A stretch of DNA of 64,000 nt. Origin: JALZKA01 sp033856515. GTDB taxonomy: Bacteria; Actinomycetota; Thermoleophilia; Solirubrobacterales; 70-9. The stretch is taken from NCBI GenBank assembly GCA_033856515.1, contig JAWVEY010000034.1, positions 124,001 through 188,000 of the forward strand, read 5' to 3'. The position numbers and the translations under genes were made by a program. A model generated the notes under the pieces. It did no database searches. It was not told the origin of the DNA and saw only the letters and a program-made list of their open reading frames with translations. Of the stretch, positions 60,006-64,000 are shown one piece after another; positions within the stretch are counted from its first letter, which is position 1, and every line of letters starts with the position of its first letter.

Positions 60006-61279
60006 CTGGGCGGTGGGAAGAGGAGGAGGTGGAGGAGGCCGGCGAACAGACCCAGGACGCCGCCGTGGAGGTACAGGAGCCACTCGTCCTCGCGGATCGC
60101 CGTCCGGAGCATCTCCGAGAAGTCTTTCGGTGCCATCTCGCGCATGCGGGCGGTGATGAGCGTCTTGATCGCGGTTGACTGGCGCTTGTTGAAGTCGGGA
60201 TCGCCGAGCGGGGTCATTGTGTAGTCAACCGCCTCAGTCGCGACCGACTCGCGAATCGCGTCGTACTGCCGGCCGCCGATGGCGATTCTCACCGCCGAGC
60301 GCATCGGCCCTATCGCGCGGTCGAGCGCGGGGCGCATCGCCGTCTCGATCAGCTTGCGAGTGCGGTCCGCCCGCGGTCCTTGGAGGAGCTCATCGCCGAT
60401 GTTCTCGAGGTTCACGATGTCGTCGGCGACGATTTTCGCGTAGACCTCGGCGACCTCGTTCTGACGCTTCATGAAGAGGCCCTGGAACTTCACTCCGAGG
60501 AAGCTCCGCTCCTCGATCGGCTGGAAGATCATGTAGATGGCGACCAGGTTGGTGATGTATCCGACGAAGATCCCGAGCAGCGGCAGAAGCCACCAGAAAT
60601 GGAGCGCGTTGGTGATGAACGCGACCGGGATGCCGAGCGCAAAGCCGAAGAAGAAGCCGAAGTTGGTGATGAACTTGAGCTCCTTGTGGCCGATCTCCTC
60701 GAAGATCCGGTTCGCCATCTCCGGGTTCTCGTCGAAGTAGCGGATGACCATCAGCTTGATATCGAGGATCTGGTCGGTATGGGTGCCGATCGCGTCGGTC
60801 ACCTCCCGGACGATGTCGGGAAGCTGCTCCTGTACCCGGGCGTGAACGCCCTCCTTCACCCGGGGCGGCAGGTCGCTCCAGAGGTCGGGATGCTCGCGCT
60901 CCATGATCCGCTCGACCATGTCGTACATGTCGCCGCGGGCGGTCTCAAGGATGTGCTCGGCGATCTTGTCGGGCTCGAGCTGCTTGTAGAACTCGGACGG
61001 GCTGCCCAGCTTTGCGATCCCCTTGTCGACCGAGATCGAGCCCATCTTGGCCGCGCGCGATGGGATGATCCCCTGCCAGCCGACCCCGCCGTGCATGACG
61101 CCGGGGATCTGCTGGATCTTCCGTGGGAAGAGCGGAACGATGGCCTTCAGCCCCGGCACTCTGAAGCCCTTGAAGTACACGGGGTTAAAGAGCATCCAGA
61201 CGCCGCTCCAGTTCGTCGTGTAACCGATCGCGCCGGTGAAGATCGGGACGGTTATGAGGTTGAGAAGCTCGTCGCTCAC
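60002..61279 (-). CDS. DUF445-family membrane protein
   Basis: 425 residues. The N-terminus I-T-V-P-I-F-T-G-A-I-G-Y-T-T-N-W carries the DUF445/YheB-like membrane segment with its G-Y-x-T-N motif. A second G-Y-I-T-N-L-V-A-I near residue 245 repeats it, and a hydrophobic C-terminus (~405-423) forms another anchor. The bulk is helical and cytosolic. Function unknown for the family. The gene starts with GTG 16 nt downstream of the PLP enzyme gene, so they may be co-transcribed. Confidence 0.88.
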   Translation of the reverse strand: MSDELLNLITVPIFTGAIGYTTNWSGVWMLFNPVYFKGFRVPGLKAIVPLFPRKIQQIPGVMHGGVGWQGIIPSRAAKMGSISVDKGIAKLGSPSEFYKQLEPDKIAEHILETARGDMYDMVERIMEREHPDLWSDLPPRVKEGVHARVQEQLPDIVREVTDAIGTHTDQILDIKLMVIRYFDENPEMANRIFEEIGHKELKFITNFGFFFGFALGIPVAFITNALHFWWLLPLLGIFVGYITNLVAIYMIFQPIEERSFLGVKFQGLFMKRQNEVAEVYAKIVADDIVNLENIGDELLQGPRADRTRKLIETAMRPALDRAIGPMRSAVRIAIGGRQYDAIRESVATEAVDYTMTPLGDPDFNKRQSTAIKTLITARMREMAPKDFSEMLRTAIREDEWLLYLHGGVLGLFAGLLHLLLFPPPS

Positions 61280-61295
61280 GTGGCGCGGGCGATTC

Positions 61296-62528
61296 TCACA
61301 GGAATGTGAGCCCCTCGCCCCGGTAGGTCGGAACCTGTTCGACCACGGCGTTTCCCTCGATCAGATACAGCGAGTCGAAGCGCTCGCAGAGCTCGCCCGC
61401 CTTCGCGTGGCGCATATAGACACGGTCGCCCACCCGCAGCTTCTTCGCCGCGGCGCCTACGAGAGGAGTCTGGACCTCGCCGGCCGCCTCGTCGGAGTCG
61501 AGGGTTAGCCCCGGCGGCATGTAGGGCTGCGGGAGGCGATCCTGGCCCGGCGCACCCGACGCGATGTAGCCACCGCCGAGCGCCGTCGCGACGCCGGGGT
61601 GGGGCCGGCGGACCACCGAAAGGCAGAAGAACGCCGCGGGGGTGAGGTCGAGCGATCGGTAGGTGTCGAACAGGGTCGGTGCATAGAATCCGGAGCCCGA
61701 GGTGAGCTCGGTCGCGATGCCCAGGCCCTTCGAGCGTGTGAGGCTGCCCGTGCCACCCGCGTTCACCCACTCGAGCTCGGAGTCCGCGGCGTCCCGAATC
61801 GCCGCGATCACTCTGGGCAGTCGCTCGCGCAGCTCGTCGAGCGAGCGCGACTGCATCGTGCGGATCGCAGCGCTACGGAGAGGCTTGCCCGGGATGTCGT
61901 CGCCGACCCCGGCGATGTGCCCCTCGTACGCCATCGCGCCCACGAGCGTCGTCCCCGGCCGCTCGGTGATCTCGGCCGCGAAGCGGCGCGCGTGCTCGGG
62001 GGTTCGAATCGGCGAGCGCTTCGGCCCGATACGCGCGACGCGGCCGTGCGCGGGCCACCAGCTTGGGTCGATGTCGATCGCGACACGGATCGGCGCCGAT
62101 CCGCGCCCCGCGGCGGACTCGATCAGGTCGAGGTGCGCGGGCTCGTCCACCATCAGCGCCGGGTGGGTGTCGGGGCGCTCGGCAGCAAGCAGCGCCAGCT
62201 CCGAGAGCGCCTTGCGATCGGCGGTCGGATACCCGACGAAGATGTCCTGGTGGCCCTGGCGGGCGAGGTGGAGCGCCTCGGGCAGGGTGAAGCTCAGGAT
62301 CCCTCGGAAGCTCTCTGAGAGCCCCAGGATTCGCTCGAGCACCTTCGTCGAGCGCACTGACTTCGACGCGATCCGGACCGGCAAGGGCGATGCCTGCGCA
62401 GCGAGCATGTCTGCGTTCGAGCGCATCGCCTCCAGATCGACGAACGCGAACGGGGGAGAGATGCCCTCGAAGATCGCGTCGTAGCGGCCTTGCAGCCGCT
62501 CGAGGTCAGCCTGGTTGCGAGTCGCCAC
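61296..62528 (-). CDS. alanine racemase-like PLP enzyme (D-threonine aldolase/amino-acid deaminase type)
   Basis: 410 residues of fold-type III. The N-terminal barrel has the PLP Lys K56 in R-I-A-S-K-S, with Y-E-G-H-I-A-G near residue 218 and G-G-T-G-S near 257 holding phosphate contacts. The C-terminal domain ends with R-H-A-K-A-G-E-L-C-E-R-F-D, an H-to-C spacing used for the metal in D-serine dehydratase/D-threonine aldolase relatives. It should act on a D-hydroxy-amino acid; the exact substrate is unclear. GTG start with TAGGCT (62538-62543) 9 nt upstream. Confidence 0.83.
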   Translation of the reverse strand: MATRNQADLERLQGRYDAIFEGISPPFAFVDLEAMRSNADMLAAQASPLPVRIASKSVRSTKVLERILGLSESFRGILSFTLPEALHLARQGHQDIFVGYPTADRKALSELALLAAERPDTHPALMVDEPAHLDLIESAAGRGSAPIRVAIDIDPSWWPAHGRVARIGPKRSPIRTPEHARRFAAEITERPGTTLVGAMAYEGHIAGVGDDIPGKPLRSAAIRTMQSRSLDELRERLPRVIAAIRDAADSELEWVNAGGTGSLTRSKGLGIATELTSGSGFYAPTLFDTYRSLDLTPAAFFCLSVVRRPHPGVATALGGGYIASGAPGQDRLPQPYMPPGLTLDSDEAAGEVQTPLVGAAAKKLRVGDRVYMRHAKAGELCERFDSLYLIEGNAVVEQVPTYRGEGLTFL

Positions 62529-62537
62529 GGCGCGGCG

Positions 62538-62543
62538 AGCCTA
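62538..62543 (-). promoter_or_regulatory. candidate -10 (TAGGCT) of the PLP enzyme gene
   Basis: TAGGCT on the minus strand, 9 nt before the GTG at 62528. Identical to the -10 elements at 10794, 17514 and 18941. Confidence 0.4.
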
Positions 62544-62578
62544 TCCCTAACTCTGTATCTAGAATCGCCCGAGTGCCC

Positions 62579-62668
62579 GGAGAGGTGGCCGAGTGGCTGA
62601 AGGCACTCGCCTGCTAAGCGAGTAGGGGGCTTATAGCTCTCTCGAGGGTTCGAATCCCTCCCTCTCCG
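62579..62668 (+). tRNA. tRNA-Ser (GCU anticodon)
   Basis: 90 nt with a GGAGAGG/CCTCTCC acceptor stem, discriminator G, T-arm GGTTCGAATCC, a long variable arm and anticodon GCT at 62613-62615 in a CTGCTAA loop. CCA is not encoded. Confidence 0.96.
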
Positions 62669-62757
62669 CTCCGAGTGGGCTCAGTCCGACTGATCGCGTG
62701 CGCGCCAGAAGATCAGCATGGCTCAGATTCTCGCACCGGAGGTAACGTGCCGTCACG

Positions 62758-64000
62758 ATGAGCGAAGGAGCCTCCTGCCGAGTCGCCGTGATCGGCACCG
62801 GAGCCGCCGGGCTTACTGCGGTGAAGGAGCTGCGCGGCGTCGGCGCCGAGGTCGTGGCCTACGACAAGGGTGACCGGCCCGGGGGCCTCTGGGTCAACAA
62901 GAGCTCTAGCGGCATCTCGCCCGCATACGACTCGCTCCACCTCAACACCAGCAAGGGCCGGACCGAGTTCGCTGACTTCCCGATGCCCGAGGATTGGCCC
63001 GACTACCCGTCGGTGGATCGCGTGGCGGGGTACCTGGCGGACTACGCCGAGGAGTTCGGGCTCCTCGAGAGTATCCGCTTCGACACGACCGTGAAGTCGG
63101 TTGAGCGCGACGACGCGGACGGCTCCTGGGTCATCGAGTCCGAGCCGGGCGGCGCGGAGAGCTTCGATGCCGTCGTCGTCGCAAACGGGCATAACTGGAG
63201 CCCGCGCTGGCCGGCGCCGCGATACCCCGGCGACTTCGTGGGTGTCGAGATGCATGCGCACGATTACGCGAACGCGGACGTGTTTCGCGACAAGCGCGTC
63301 CTGATCGTGGGGATGGGTAACTCAGCGATGGACATCGCGGTGGATGCTTCGTTCGTCTCGCGCGGCCCGGTGCTGCTCTCGGCACGGCGCGGTGTCCACA
63401 TCGTCCCCAAGTATCTCTTCGGCCGCCCGGCCGATGCCACTGGCGGCGCCATCGCATTCCTGCCCTGGCGTCTGCGCCAGAGCCTGGCGCAGACGATGCT
63501 CCGGGTGGGGGTCGGCAGGCCCCAGAGCTACGGGCTGCCCGCTCCCGCCGTCGGCCTCTTCCAGAATCACCCGACGATCAGCGACACGATCATGCACCGC
63601 CTCACCCATGGAGAGGTCGTCGCTCGTCCCGGCATCGATCGCATGGAGGGCGACTCGGTCCGCTTCACCGATGGCCAGGCCGATCCCGTCGACATCATCG
63701 TCTGGGCGACCGGCTACGAGGTGACGATCCCGTTCCTCTCAGAGCGCTGGCTCGGCGAGGATGCCGAGCGCATGCCGCTCTACCGCCGCGTCTTTCACCT
63801 CGATGATCCAACCCTCGCCTTCGTCGGGCTCATGCAGTCGACGGGGGCGGCGCTTCCGATCGTGGAGGCGCAGTCGAAGCTCGTCGCTGCATACCTGAGC
63901 GGCGAGTACGCGCTTCCCGATCGTGCCGCGCAGGAGCGAACCGTCGAGAAGAAACTCGCAGCGGCCACCAAGCGCTGGGGGGCGAGTCGGCCCGCGATGC
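62758..64000 (+). CDS. flavin-containing monooxygenase, 5' part (cut by window end)
   Basis: 414 complete codons from the ATG at 62758, open to the window edge. FAD motif G-T-G-A-A-G-L near residues 13-19, R-P-G-G-L-W near 40-45, the FMO fingerprint F-V-G-V-E-M-H-A-H-D-Y near 160-170, the NADPH motif G-M-G-N-S-A-M-D near 185-192 and W-A-T-G-Y near 318-322 are all present. It inserts one oxygen atom into a nucleophilic or ketone substrate using NADPH and O2. GGAGGT lies about 14 nt before the start, rather far. The stop is outside the window. Confidence 0.9.
   Translation, partial: MSEGASCRVAVIGTGAAGLTAVKELRGVGAEVVAYDKGDRPGGLWVNKSSSGISPAYDSLHLNTSKGRTEFADFPMPEDWPDYPSVDRVAGYLADYAEEFGLLESIRFDTTVKSVERDDADGSWVIESEPGGAESFDAVVVANGHNWSPRWPAPRYPGDFVGVEMHAHDYANADVFRDKRVLIVGMGNSAMDIAVDASFVSRGPVLLSARRGVHIVPKYLFGRPADATGGAIAFLPWRLRQSLAQTMLRVGVGRPQSYGLPAPAVGLFQNHPTISDTIMHRLTHGEVVARPGIDRMEGDSVRFTDGQADPVDIIVWATGYEVTIPFLSERWLGEDAERMPLYRRVFHLDDPTLAFVGLMQSTGAALPIVEAQSKLVAAYLSGEYALPDRAAQERTVEKKLAAATKRWGASRPAM

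Noticed and set aside
58589..62668. Integration site or genomic island at the tRNA-Ser genes
   Set aside because: No integrase, no repeat of the tRNA 3' end and no change in gene character are seen nearby.

Overview
The window is about two-thirds G+C, densely coded on both strands, and has no gap longer than roughly 250 bases between genes. The gene content points to an actinobacterium of the Thermoleophilia/Solirubrobacterales type. Supporting features are a PccB-type carboxylase with a possible epsilon subunit, several acyl-CoA dehydrogenases, many secreted RTX-like and beta-helix proteins, frequent GTG/TTG starts, very short spacers and apparently leaderless promoters. This placement is inferred from gene content; no rRNA gene is present. 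Sixty-four protein genes (two cut by the window edges) and two serine tRNAs are annotated.

Region by region: 1-6 kb carries an SDR fragment, an alkyl-DHAP-synthase-like FAD oxidase, a UbiA-type phosphoribosyltransferase and a pair of acyl-CoA dehydrogenase subunits. 5.6-8.1 kb has secreted LamG and beta-helix proteins. 7.8-9.8 kb is a citrate synthase operon with two coupled unknown proteins. 10-13.3 kb has a sugar kinase, a quinone oxidoreductase and a DEAD-box helicase. 13.3-19 kb holds, as separate genes, the three parts found fused in animal ACAD10: HAD hydrolase, APH-type kinase and ACAD10/11-type dehydrogenase. 19-21 kb has an Rrf2 regulator and a TauE/SafE exporter. 23.2-27.5 kb is an assimilatory sulfate operon (sir-cysH-sat-cysC). 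27.5-39.4 kb mixes RTX-like secreted proteins, dodecin, a metallophosphoesterase-RTX fusion, a propionyl-CoA carboxylase beta subunit and a methylmalonyl-CoA mutase. 39.4-43.6 kb is a polysaccharide module (two glycosyltransferases and a heparinase II/III-like protein).

43.7-48.2 kb is the most notable locus: a translationally coupled four-gene signalling operon consisting of an H-NOX haem gas sensor, a soluble GAF histidine kinase, a CheY-like receiver, and a REC-PAS-GGDEF-EAL cyclic-di-GMP enzyme. It reads as a complete nitric-oxide-to-c-di-GMP pathway. The rest (48.3-64 kb) includes an orphan AbiEi/DUF559 protein, UDP-xylose synthase, a sigma factor, an amidase, glnK-amtB with a T-loop lacking Tyr51, two tandem GH26-like proteins, an MFS transporter, an aldonolactone-oxidase-like protein, DUF445, a PLP enzyme and a flavin monooxygenase running off the edge.

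Two architecture patterns recur. Eight convergent gene pairs overlap by exactly 4 nt at their stops. Many operon-leading genes have a TAnnnT hexamer 6-9 nt before the start codon, consistent with leaderless mRNAs.
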